A stretch of 64,000 nucleotides of DNA. It comes from Agarophyton chilense. Lineage: Eukaryota > Rhodophyta > Florideophyceae > Gracilariales > Gracilariaceae. Below are positions 55,107-64,000 of this stretch, piece by piece. The notes beneath the pieces are model-generated. The model did no database searches. It saw only the letters and a program-made list of their open reading frames with translations, and was not told where the DNA came from. Every line of letters starts with the position of its first letter. The stretch's first letter is position 1. Both the position numbers and the translations under genes were made by a program. The stretch spans positions 744,001 through 808,000 of the forward strand of contig JARGXX010000097.1 in the NCBI GenBank assembly GCA_030374765.1, given 5' to 3'.

Positions 55107-56283
55107 TTGTTGAAGCGATGGCTGCTTGTGTTCACTCATCAGCCCATTCCGTTCATGCAGGGGATGCGTAGTATTGCGCATGTAACCAATTTAGATGCAG
55201 CAGAGAAAGCGAGACTATATCCGGAACTTCGTGGACGAGGGAAGAGTATACTCCGTCAAAGATCCAAGCGAAAGCTCAGCCCTTCCGAATATCTTGCTGT
55301 AAAGCGGAGCAAAGAGACAAAGTCAACCACTGTTGATCTCACGTCTAACGAAGAAATGCAAAACTCTGCTCCGCCTAGCAAGCCAAAACAGAAGCCGTTT
55401 ACGCTGTCTGAGTTTTCACGTTTGGTGCTTGTCATACGCGACGATCCCGATTGCAAGTCTGCATTTCTGAAGGCATCCCAGACTCTCATTTAGCGCTCCG
55501 AAATGGATATGAAGTTGAAACCTTCTGACGCTTGGGTGAACGTCATTGAAGGGAGATACAATGATGAATCCCGACGACCCCATCAGGCTTTGGAATGGTT
55601 ATTCGACGATCTCATTCCTCCGGAAGAGCCTCAGATTGGCTTTCGTCCCAGAGTCTACTTGCGAGCAGTCTGGAATGGCTTCCGAAGTACGTTTTCATTG
55701 CCAATATCGAATTACAAAAGGAGCGGCCAGAACAATCCAAATTTTGAAGAGTTCATGGACAGTGAAGATGGGAAGCGGTGCTACAGGTACGGCGAGAGAG
55801 ATAAAAAGAGAATTATAATCGGGGCTTTTATTCTGGGTGTCGGGACGGCCAATAAAGACGAGGCTATTTTGCGCTCCTCCTCAAGGTCTATAGATTACGC
55901 TTGTGGCATTGGTCACGAATGTGGAACAGGTCAGTTTAATTCAGTTGGGAACGGGTCCCGCGCTGGCAATTAAGGTACAAGATCTCAGTCACGAAGACGA
56001 TTGTCAGGGAAGTTCGATGATGCTGGATTTAAATTCTTTAAATCAGTTAGCAGCTACTTCAAGGCCGACGAAAAGGAAAACGACTTAAGGAAGGCGGACA
56101 AAACAGAGCTGCTGCTGAGAGATCCACTTTTTCAGTGACTTACTTCCTGAATCGAAGGAGACTGTAGGACGAGATCGGTGTGGTGGAGGATAGACTGAAG
56201 GAAGGAAAGCACACGAAAAGTTGGGAGAAGCAAATTGAAATGCTTACAAGAGCTCTTGGTGAACTAGATGAGGAAGCTCCTTG
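55107..56283 (+). pseudogene. Broken gene of unknown family
   Basis: Frame 55107-55973 is coding-like throughout, with one in-frame TAG at 55491-55493. Before it lies a basic, Ser-rich part with a helix (FTLSEFSRLVLVIRDDPDCK). After it comes DAWVNVIEGRYNDESRR, a Pro/Arg-rich segment, and SGQNNPNFEEFMDSEDGKRC. From about 55900 another frame looks coding, then short pieces with stops reach 56283 (MLTRALGELDEEAP). The overall pattern (W-x-x-x-I-x-x-R-Y-N-D, then SGQN..F..F) resembles proteins I associate with algal repeats, but I cannot name the family. Confidence 0.45.
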
Positions 56284-56534
56284 ATTAGCGGATATTAGGT
56301 TGCCTGTTGGTTTTCGCTTAACTTCTGATTGTTGCTTCTTCTGCTTGTCAAAGGTTTCAGTTACCTTTCTAGGATCCCGCCCATGGGCATGTGTAATAAT
56401 GACTTGAATTACAGTACCATTCGAGCTACATACGCAGGCAGCAGTAGAAGAATGATCTCCGGAGCATTTACATAACTAAATGCTAAACAAGGGCCATTCC
56501 AAATTCTTTCCACAGGGCTATAGTTTGATTCACT

Positions 56535-57487
56535 TCAACTTCGCCAGAATGCGTCAACAATCCTGAGCTCAGAGTTAACCCGGGAGGTTAGGAAGGATTC
56601 ATTCATACTGAGCACATGCAGTAACGACAAAAGAGCCGAGGAAGAGGAAGAGGTCGACGGCTGCGCATGAATACGAATGATGCTTGAGCGCAGCTTGGCT
56701 TCAAACTGTCTGGCAGTCTCCAAAGCACGAGGGATGAGCATGTCCGCTTCAGCATCGTTAGTAGAGGTTCTCGACGCCAGCTCACAGTCAAAAACTATCT
56801 TCTCAGCAAAGACACGACAAAAGCCTTCCAAAAACTGGACATCGGCGCCCTGTGTGCCGTCGATGTCGACCTGGCTGAAGAAAGGGGTAGCCTCTCGAAT
56901 GCGACCAAGCTCAAAGTCGGCATTCCACTCTGGGCGATCGAAACGAGACGTGGCTCTTTTGTGATTATGATAGAAATTGAAGAGGGTTCGGTATCAAGGC
57001 TCTCCAGGAAATGGTATCGGAAGCGGGCGAGCGGGGAACGCACCCAGAAGAGCAGTACGGCCAGCATGTGCCACACATAAGCGTCCAGTACACACGACGA
57101 TCGCGGGGCGGCCACAGCGTCGGGAGCGTCACGCGTGGGGCGCTGGTAGCACACGCGGCAGAAGGAAGAGAGAGCATCAGAACGAACGATGACGGCCTCC
57201 GGGCGCATGAGACGACGCAGCGCGTTGCGCGCGGGCGCGGACAACAGCGGAGACAGGTCGAGCCAACGGTGAAACGCGGCCAGACGCGCCTCGGCGTGCA
57301 CGTCGTTCACTGGCGAGCGTGGCGGCGATGGCGGACGCGGCCGGGATGGCGCCAGCGTGACGAACAGCTGGCGGGGCGCGGAGCGCAGGCGGGAGAGGTG
57401 CGAAAGCGCGCGCTGGCGCGACGACGGCGTGAGGCTAGGCGTGGACCATGAGTGCACTGTTGTGTTGTGCGGCGCGTAGCGCTTCAT
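56535..57487 (-). pseudogene. RINT-1/TIP20-like fragment, frameshifted and truncated
   Basis: Frame 1 from ATG 57487 reads an Arg/Pro/Ser-rich start, then PLARFRYHFLES near 56985-57020. Frame 2 continues with HNHKRATSRFDRPEWNADFE (about 56960-56900), then QFLEGFCRVFAEKIVFDCEL and MLIPRALETARQFEAKLRSS, ending at 56535. The pair RFRYHF plus T-x-R-x-D-x-PEW and the later x-x-ETxxFxxxL segment are what I expect of RINT-1/TIP20, a subunit of the ER-Golgi Dsl1/NRZ tethering complex. A frame change lies between 56985 and 56960 with no GT-AG intron visible. The C-terminal several hundred residues of the family are missing. It is head-to-head with the sphingosine kinase-like gene. Confidence 0.45.
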
Positions 57488-57527
57488 CGAACGGGGGAGC
57501 AGATGGTAGACAAAGCAGGACGTGGGC

Positions 57528-57634
57528 GCGGACGGGAAAGGGGAATGGGACCAGGATGGAGACGGGGTAGAGGATGGGGATGAGAGCAGGGATGAGGATG
57601 AGAATTGGGATGGGGATGGGATGGGAGCAGGGAA
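57528..57634. repeat. G-rich GGGATG-like low-complexity tract
   Basis: Irregular repeats of GGGATG, GGGATGG and GGATGA on the plus strand lie in the space between the divergent genes. Several GGG runs occur close together. The tract could be a promoter element or a slippage product. Confidence 0.7.
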
Positions 57635-57861
57635 GCGAGCGTAGTTGGGCTATGCGCGCAGGTGGGGAGCGAATGTGCAAGCGGGGCACTGGCTGCTGGC
57701 TGTTGAGGTGTACACGAATTGGCGCTGTACGAAGGTCGATACTGTAGATAGGCACAACGAGGACAATCGCTTAACCTATGGTTCACGCTGTAGATAGCAG
57801 AGGTCAAGTTATCAACGGCGTAAGAGCTGGACGATATTGATACCACCGCGTTCTCTCCGCG

Positions 57862-58656
57862 ATGGTGCAAACGGAGCGCCCTCGCCGCCGCGATGCAGAC
57901 GACCATGAAACATCCGTCTCCTCCGTCGCGCCGCCAGTGACGCCGCACTTGGTCTCCGGCGTGGAGGACGGCCAGTTGGTGTACTACCGCGCGCCGCGCT
58001 GCCACCTCTGTCGCCCGTCCGACCCGCGTCACCTGCAGAGCTATCTCTCCCGAGCGCTGGCAACCGCCACCGTCGCCGAGCCGCCTGTTCCCGCGCTCGC
58101 GCCGCATATACTACTCATCGTCAACCCGCGCGCCAGCACCTGCTCCGCGTTGGCGCTGTCGCCACTGTTGCGCACGGTGACGAGCGTGTTAGTAAAGGGC
58201 TGTGTACAAGCGACGTTACGTCAAACAAGCCATCGCGGCCACGTGCGCAACATTCTCGCCCAACTCGGCGCGCCTGCGCTGCAGCGCTTCGCCGCACTTG
58301 TCGCAGTAGGTGGCGATGGCACGCTACAGGAGCTCGTGGTCGCGCTGCTGCACATTTGTGCTACTGCGGCGCTGTCGTTGCCGTGGTCCTCTGTGCAGCC
58401 CGTCGCCGTCGTGCCTAACGGTACGGGAAATTCCATCGCGGAGAGCATGGGAATCTCGTCGCCCGTTCATTCTGCGCTGAATGCGGTGCACTCGCTGCGG
58501 CAGCTTAATGCAGCCCCGCTCGCGCTCTTGCAGTTCAGTTGCATGCGTGACCACCGCCCGCCGCTGCTTAGTTTTTGCGGCGTGCAGTGGGGCTTTTCCG
58601 CCGAGGTGGACCAGCGCACCGAGTCTCTCCGCTGGCTGGGTGAGATTGAGTCTTAA
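57862..58656 (+). CDS. Sphingosine/diacylglycerol kinase-like, N-terminal part
   Basis: 264 codons from ATG. Lipid kinase catalytic domain starts at about residue 82: HILLIVNPRAST (the usual GGKG after NP is replaced), then SVLVKGCVQATLRQTSHRGH. The nucleotide-binding motif AALVAVGGDGTLQELV has GGDG at 150-153. Next come VVPNGTGNSIAESMG and FCGVQWGFSAEVDQRTESLR, WLGE, the sphingosine-kinase C4 block. Such enzymes phosphorylate sphingoid bases using ATP. The frame stops right after WLGEIES, well short of the family's second half with the C5 motif. A consensus donor (CTGG|GTGAGA at 58640) lies just before the stop, so the gene may continue after an intron, but no matching exon was found downstream. 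Truncation is the alternative. Confidence 0.8.
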   Translation: MVQTERPRRRDADDHETSVSSVAPPVTPHLVSGVEDGQLVYYRAPRCHLCRPSDPRHLQSYLSRALATATVAEPPVPALAPHILLIVNPRASTCSALALSPLLRTVTSVLVKGCVQATLRQTSHRGHVRNILAQLGAPALQRFAALVAVGGDGTLQELVVALLHICATAALSLPWSSVQPVAVVPNGTGNSIAESMGISSPVHSALNAVHSLRQLNAAPLALLQFSCMRDHRPPLLSFCGVQWGFSAEVDQRTESLRWLGEIES

Positions 58657-59408
58657 ATTGTGAACTGCTCGTTCCCTTGCGGCATCGGGCATAATTTGGC
58701 AGGACGACTCGTATCCGAAGGGCCCTCAGATCGAATCGAAGGAAGCAGGATTCCATATGACGTAGGTTGGCGGGCATGAAAACCAAATTCATGGCAAGAG
58801 GCAAGGGGTGTGTGATTTGAACTTTGCACACAAGCTCGATTGGAACGCGCGTGGAAAGATTTGACAGCGACAGCGTGCATGACATGTTCCGCCACACCGG
58901 CAACTGGCTCGATGTTGATATACACACACTCCGAGTGTGGCGGCGATGCGTTGGTGTTGTGGATGTGCGCCATATGGTCTCGGGAGCGTGTATGCATTCG
59001 TTTCAAGATAAAGATGCTGTAGCTTGTTAAAAATGCGGTTGAGCGTGCTCATGAGATCGGCAGGCTCATCAGCAGTGCGATTGGAGATGAATTGGAGTTG
59101 CTGGCCAGCGCGGGTACGATAGCTATGAAAAGCATCGCTCTGGATTCATAGGAGAATGCATGGCTGAATGCATGGTTGAATGTATTGGTTCGCGCGAAAA
59201 AGCACGCTACCAGCTCGCGTACTGGCGGCGACAAGAAGATGTGCCACACGAAGGGGTGTGTTGTGATCACGTATGGGGAGGTAAGTAAAAGAAGTGGAGG
59301 AAAGTGAGAGATGGGACACGGGCATTGTTTGCGGTTTTGTCGGGTAATGCAATGGGGTAAGCGGCATTGGTTTCCTCAAGAAGATGTGTGTGTGTGTCTG
59401 AAAGAACG
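58657..59408. other. GC-rich stretch, coding-like in pieces
   Basis: Several minus-strand frames look weakly coding (e.g. SECVYINIEPVAGVAEH, MSTLNRIFNKLQHLYLE, QQLQFISNRTADEPADL), but they do not join in one frame and match no family I know. It could be more exons of the gene at 59409 or a degraded gene. Confidence 0.3.
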
Positions 59409-59904
59409 TCAGTGCAACCTGGGCGTAGCGTTTTTCCTAACGCTTTGCTGGCGGTCGCTGGGGAGGAAGGAGTCGGGACGCAAGGCGAGCTCGTTGACCA
59501 GGCGTATGTAAGCCTCTGATTTGGGGCGGAGCAAGTACTGCATTAGGCGAAGGCGCTTGGTGTCCATGATAATGTGTAAGGGGCGCCTCTTCTTGTTCTG
59601 TTTATGCTTCACGACGTCCTGCGTACAGTCGCGAATTAGGTCGGTAAGAAAGGGGATCTGCACCTGTGAGCTGCCCTTTTCATTGTCACATTGCACAAAG
59701 CGAATGAATAATGTATGTCTTCCGCGCGCAACGGGCCTTGGAGCGTGGCGTGTTGTATTTTACAACAGTGTTTTGATCACCTGCGTGTGTGCGTCGGAGA
59801 ACGTGACGCGCACCCCCATTCGATAGCACGGTCGCCGCGTCGCATTTCTGCACCACGTCGCTTGTGAGGGACGAGTTCGCAGCGCGTTGCGCCACTCTAA
59901 CCAT
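59409..59904 (-). CDS. Possible gene of unknown function, two parts
   Basis: From ATG 59904 a frame reads MVRVAQRAANSSLTSDVVQK. 59696-59409 reads, in another frame, SSQVQIPFLTDLIRDCTQDV, a basic patch (KHKQNKKRRP) and HIIMDTKRLRLMQYLLRPKS followed by EAYIRLVNELALRPDSFLPS. The second part has convincing coding character. A short intron or a frameshift must separate them (a possible GTGATC donor near 59785). No family recognised. Confidence 0.35.
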
Positions 59905-60200
59905 CTCAGCCGCATTACCGCTAGCAGCTGTCGACGCCTAGAGTCTACTGGACCGATGGCCTCTTATGCTTTCGTCACGGCACCGGGTACCGATTTACCC
60001 AAAACAAGGACGCACAAACTTAAGCTTCCCAATAATTCGACAGAGCCTGGCTCGCGTGTTCGAGTAGTTGTCAGCAAAGCTCACACTAACTGCAGAAAGG
60101 CAACTGTCGCTAGTGAAGTTGTCGTCTTCCAAAGGATCGAAAAAAAAAAGTCATATCCATTGATTGACCATGCAAGCCATCTCTCCAAACATTCATGGGC

Positions 60201-61283
60201 TTAAGAATCAAACACACTACCAGCAGAGGACAAAAACTCACCAAAATCACCAGAATTGATGCAGTAGTTATGGAATCTCATCGCAGTGTTCACAATTACT
60301 AAAGCTTTTTGCAGATCGTACTGAAAAGGTCGCCACTGAATACCCCATCGTCCTTTAAGCCTTCGAAAAGCCTGTTTGACATGAATGCAATGAGAGGGAA
60401 GGCAAAAGTTGAAACCATCCTGATATCTGCTAGCCATAGAGCGCGAAATTGGATTAACTATGTAATTCGTACACTCATACGCATCATCTCCAGCTATCCA
60501 GAAGCCCTCAGGAAGACCTTCTTGTTCTATAAATCTGCCAATTTTCGAGTGAGCGAGAGCCATGCGGTCAACCGTAGATCCCACACAAACTACGGATGAC
60601 GCAATGAAGCGATACATTGCGTCAACAAGTGCCTGGACGGGAACTCCAAACCCGCCTTTCCAGGTGTTAAATTGTAGATTGTTAAGTTCCTTCGTCGACT
60701 TCTGCACAAAAATTAGAGTTCCATCTAAGGCTCCGACGCAACCGGGAAGAGGATTCATAGCCTCGCGGGATATGGAAAAATCCAAGGCTCTTCTCCGATA
60801 AGTTTTGATGTAAGCTTTCGATGAAAGCACTACAAACTCTAAGACCTCATCACAAGCACTTACAACGTTGTTGAAAATGTTATAGACGGCGGATCATGCT
60901 AATCCATAAGTGAACATAGCATCCCAGTAACTAGCTCCAGAAATTATGCAAAGAAAGGTCTGAAGTTTTGTAGCAGCTTCTATGGCTCCACTGTTGAAAT
61001 GCTATTCCAATTCATCTTGATATTCTTCTTCGTTTTATTGGGATAAGAATGGACGGAGGGTTGTTAAAAGTCGTTGAAAAGACGTTCTGGAAACCCTATA
61101 GCATGATTTGAATTCGACATCAGAGAGATTGTAGTTGTTTTCCCAAAGTGAACGTCTTTTGCGGAGCGTTCTGCGCGCGATCCTGAAACGAGGGCTAGTG
61201 AAGTAGTATAATGCCAGAGAGGCTCCTGCGATGGCAAGTGTGCGATGTTTAGTTTCCTTTGTTTTTCTCTGGATTGCTTTCAT
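60201..61283 (-). pseudogene. Harbinger-type DDE transposase (HARBI1-like), inactivated
   Basis: One frame runs from ATG 61283 to 60201, about 360 codons, with three in-frame stops (TAA 61035-61037, TAG and TGA before 60830). Domains: N-terminal helical part (KRRSLWENNYNLSDVEFKSC), then the DDE_Tnp_4 nuclease. The nuclease has PLPGCVGALDGTLIFV (first Asp), the VGSTVDRMALAHS block (second Asp in a degraded motif), GDDAYECTNYIV (third) and HVKQAFRRLKGRWGI. In active homologs that last motif has Glu at the position here Lys (VERAFGRLKGRW), so the catalytic Glu is lost. The enzyme would have cut and pasted a small DNA transposon. TIRs were not found by eye. Confidence 0.9.
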
Positions 61284-63606
61284 GACACTGCAGGCAGTTT
61301 CGGGTATTAAGTGTCTTGAAACCCGAGGCGACAGTCACATCATGATTTCAGAGTATCTCGGTTGTTCACTGTGGGATCAGCTCTTAAAGAGCTGGTTTGC
61401 TCTGAAAATTTGTGGGGCCATTTTGGAAAGTTTTCCCTAAAGGTCTCTCAGTTTGGCAGTCAGTGTTTTATCGCATTCTGTCACTATGGACAGCCCCTTA
61501 TGCTGCCGACAGATCTTGTCTGTCGCGCTTTCCTGCATGAAACCTTTAGTTTCTATCATGTAGATGTCTCCCTCCAGATTTCGGTAGAGAAACACAGTTT
61601 GTACATCGAACTGTATTATCACCGTCGCACGGTCTATCACTTTACTGAGCATCCATCGCACGGTACTGTACTTTTAAAATGAAGAAAATGGTTTCGAGTG
61701 TAGTTTTCTGAACTGTCAGAATGCCGATGGAAGATTTTTTAGCTAAGTATAATGATACTCATAAGTGAGTGCAACGGCTAGGATGAAGTTATGAAGCGGC
61801 ACCCCGCAGATAGTCCGTGAGATTGTATGTTACGCGCTGGATCTCGGTCTGCCACGGCCCATCCGATTCGTCCCCTTGAATGGAAACACCGGATTGGCAA
61901 CGGCGCATATACTGTAGTGAGTAACCACGTGTCCACCATTATCCCGTACTGTAGAGGGGTTAATCGGCTAACCAATTTTATATCTAGATATTATTATGTG
62001 CGGGGCTCACCTCTGTGCACTGTATTTCAGGCACAGAGGGAAGCGCCGACTCCAAAGTAAAGGAGACAACAAACAGGTTCACAACTCACTTTTTTCTTGT
62101 TCAGGATTCGTTAACCGGAGATCCAGAAAAGCAACAACAAGTAGTTGTCCGTTCCATAGTACCAACCACCCTCACTGGCGAGTGGGGCCTTACAACCCCC
62201 ATTCTAGCTAGCTAGTGTTGTGCTCTTCAATACCTTACCCTTAGCCGCAAGCACCAATTTGCCAGTCCCGAACACTGTTGCAAGGGTCTGCTCTCTCCGT
62301 AGAGCGGATACTACATCGAGTAGTCAATTACCGCATTTTGACGAAAGCCACGATCTACAAACCTTTCCTTGTACATAGTCACCATGCCAAGTGTATCAGG
62401 CTTCTTGAAGTAGATCCACATATTGTCGATCACTGTACTCCCTTCCGGTCAATCTATCAAAGTCCAGACTCTGCAACTCTCGCTGTGATCCACTTTTCTC
62501 TTCATGTTATTTCCGCACTATGTTGCATCAATTCCTGTCACTGTCTTGTCATATAAAGTTAGCGTGGATTGATCAGCTACACTGAATACATTCTGAGCCC
62601 TAAGCACAAACAATGTGTCTGGTGAAAACCTCGATGTAGTCTTCTTGATGCGAACGGATATGTGACGCGCTCGGACACACGCGTAATCCCAAAGGGGATC
62701 CAAGTCCGCTTTGAGTCAACAGCAGGCCACGCAACAAGTAGACCAGGTAGTATGAAACCAATGGCTGGGTAGAAGTAGCGAGTCAAGTCCTTTTCCATTA
62801 GAGAGTCGGATTCAGTACTTAAGGCGAAACAAACGGGCCTGCTTTTGTAAATCGAGTTATCTAGCTTTTCTCTACTAGTCCTCCGGTCATCACAGTACTA
62901 TTGGGGCTTAGAAAAATAGTGGGTCACCAGTTCTGGGTCATAAGTGAACTTCCCGTTCTTGTCCTCCAATCCTGCATCTTCTGAACTCTGCTCAAGATTT
63001 TGGTCCGCCTCGGCACTTTCCTTTATCAGTTGGCGAATCACTTAGTCGTGCTTGACCTTATTTCCACCTACGTTCTCTTTAATGGATGCATAGGCTGCAG
63101 AGGAATATCCTCTACGACTAAAGGGATCGTCTTTAATCCAAGTATGTCCTTGTCGAATGCAAAATCCTTGCTAACGATGACTTTACCTGTTTCGGGCCAC
63201 TACAATCTGTAGCAACTGCCTCTCTCAAAGCCTGCTAGATTTGATTTTTGTGTGCCGGATGAATACTTCCTATCACCCAACCCATCTCGCTTTTGGAACA
63301 TGAAAATTAGAAACGGACCCGAATATCTTCATATGTGAGATATCCGGCTTCTTGGTCGTAAAACCCTCATAGTATGAATGTCATGGACTACAAGTAATAT
63401 GCAAGAGAGAATAGATATTACATTACAATCGCTTAGGTATATGGAGATGTATCTCAAAGCACTAGTCTGTAGACTGAACACTGAACTCTATATGCACACA
63501 GCCTCTTCTGCCGGAGGTCACCTGAATACGACAAAACACGAGACAAAACTTCGATTAGCTTGACCCAGGACATTCATAGTACCCGAATAATGTTCAATAC
63601 GTAGTA
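61284..63606. other. No supported gene; probable 5' flank or LTR of the copia at 63607
   Basis: Short ORFs only. Position upstream of a copia gag suggests the element's LTR and leader lie here, but only one copy is in the window, so its ends cannot be set. Confidence 0.35.
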
Positions 63607-64000
63607 ATGGGCCTAGCACCGTGTTTTTTAACTACCCCTAGCCGTCCAAGTCTCTCCTGGGACCTCAAGAACGTTCCCTGGACTGATGGGAAAGGAAACC
63701 AAGAAGAGTATGCTAAATCTGTCTCGCTCTGGACTGCCTTGCAGGACAGGCTGCCTGACTCCAACTCGAATAAGATCCCTGTAGCCTTTCAAGGGTTTAT
63801 GTTGAAGTCTCAACTGTATGGCAAGGCGAGAAACTTATGCTCCGCATTTCCAGACATCGACTTTGCCTCGGTTACTGGTGCAGAATCGATAGTTAAGGCA
63901 ATATACAAACGAGATTCTCTCTCGGTTGTTAGTGAAGTCTATGCTAACTTTACTAGTCTGCTTCAAGTTAAGCGTGCCACCAAGGAATCATTCAGGAATT
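63607..64000 (+). CDS. Copia gag, N-terminal part, runs off the window
   Basis: ATG 63607 opens a frame without stops to the window end (131 codons). Blocks: SWDLKNVPWTDGKGNQEEYA, KSVSLWTALQDRLPDSNSNK, AFQGFMLKSQLYGKARNLCS, ESIVKAIYKRDSLSVVSEVY and TSLLQVKRATKESFRN. It matches the broken gag at 44370-45129 block for block and is itself unbroken so far, so it may belong to a younger copia copy. Confidence 0.8.
   Translation, partial: MGLAPCFLTTPSRPSLSWDLKNVPWTDGKGNQEEYAKSVSLWTALQDRLPDSNSNKIPVAFQGFMLKSQLYGKARNLCSAFPDIDFASVTGAESIVKAIYKRDSLSVVSEVYANFTSLLQVKRATKESFRN

Noticed and set aside
61231-61440. Plus-strand ORF with a signal-peptide-like start
   Set aside because: Antisense to the start of the Harbinger transposase; hydrophobicity is an artefact of the opposite strand.
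1-64000. CRISPR arrays, rRNA or tRNA genes
   Set aside because: No regularly spaced repeats and no recognisable rRNA or tRNA sequence were seen on reading; a covariance-model scan would be needed to exclude small RNAs.

Overview
The window looks like nuclear DNA of a eukaryote with a compact, intron-poor gene set and a heavy load of decayed LTR retrotransposons. A florideophyte red alga such as Chondrus is my best guess, from the combination of short secreted cysteine-rich genes with TATA boxes, very short GT-AG introns and these Ty3/gypsy and Ty1/copia types. That is an inference; no rRNA or organelle marker is present.

Layout. 1-6.6 kb holds ordinary genes: a membrane-anchored Cys-rich protein (1478-2035, minus), a three-exon secreted protein (3461-4645, minus) behind a duplicated promoter, and a ubiquitin-specific protease (5168-6625, minus). 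8.7-12.3 kb holds two broken genes, one a Myb/SANT-like DNA-binding protein of the kind that accompanies Harbinger transposons. 14.3-20.1 kb is a badly decayed Ty3/gypsy element on the minus strand. 21.0-25.85 kb is a decayed Ty1/copia element on the minus strand, split by an 865-bp solo LTR with an ATATC target duplication. 25.85-44.36 kb is an older Ty3/gypsy chromovirus on the plus strand with 780/789-bp LTRs. A younger, GC-rich Ty3/gypsy element on the minus strand (34256-43039, 864-bp LTRs, ATGGG target duplication) is inserted inside it. 44.37-45.13 kb is a copia gag remnant. 46.7-48.75 kb has two convergent small secreted-protein genes. 48.8-54.4 kb is AT-rich and apparently empty. 54.4-61.3 kb holds a copia RNase H scrap, an unknown pseudogene, a GC-rich island with head-to-head partial genes (RINT-1/TIP20-like and sphingosine kinase-like) and a dead Harbinger transposase. 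Another copia gag begins at 63607 and runs off the edge.

The most interesting system is a long antisense ORF between the chromodomain end of pol and the 3' LTR of the Ty3/gypsy elements. It is about 590 codons, on the strand opposite to gag-pol. It occurs in both the older and the younger element, is clearly homologous between them over its whole length, and matches no family I know. The younger element also carries a canonical -1 frameshift heptamer (GGGAAAA) three bases before the gag stop. It keeps gag, protease, chromodomain, LTRs, PBS and PPT but has lost reverse transcriptase, RNase H and integrase, so it looks like a non-autonomous derivative moved in trans.
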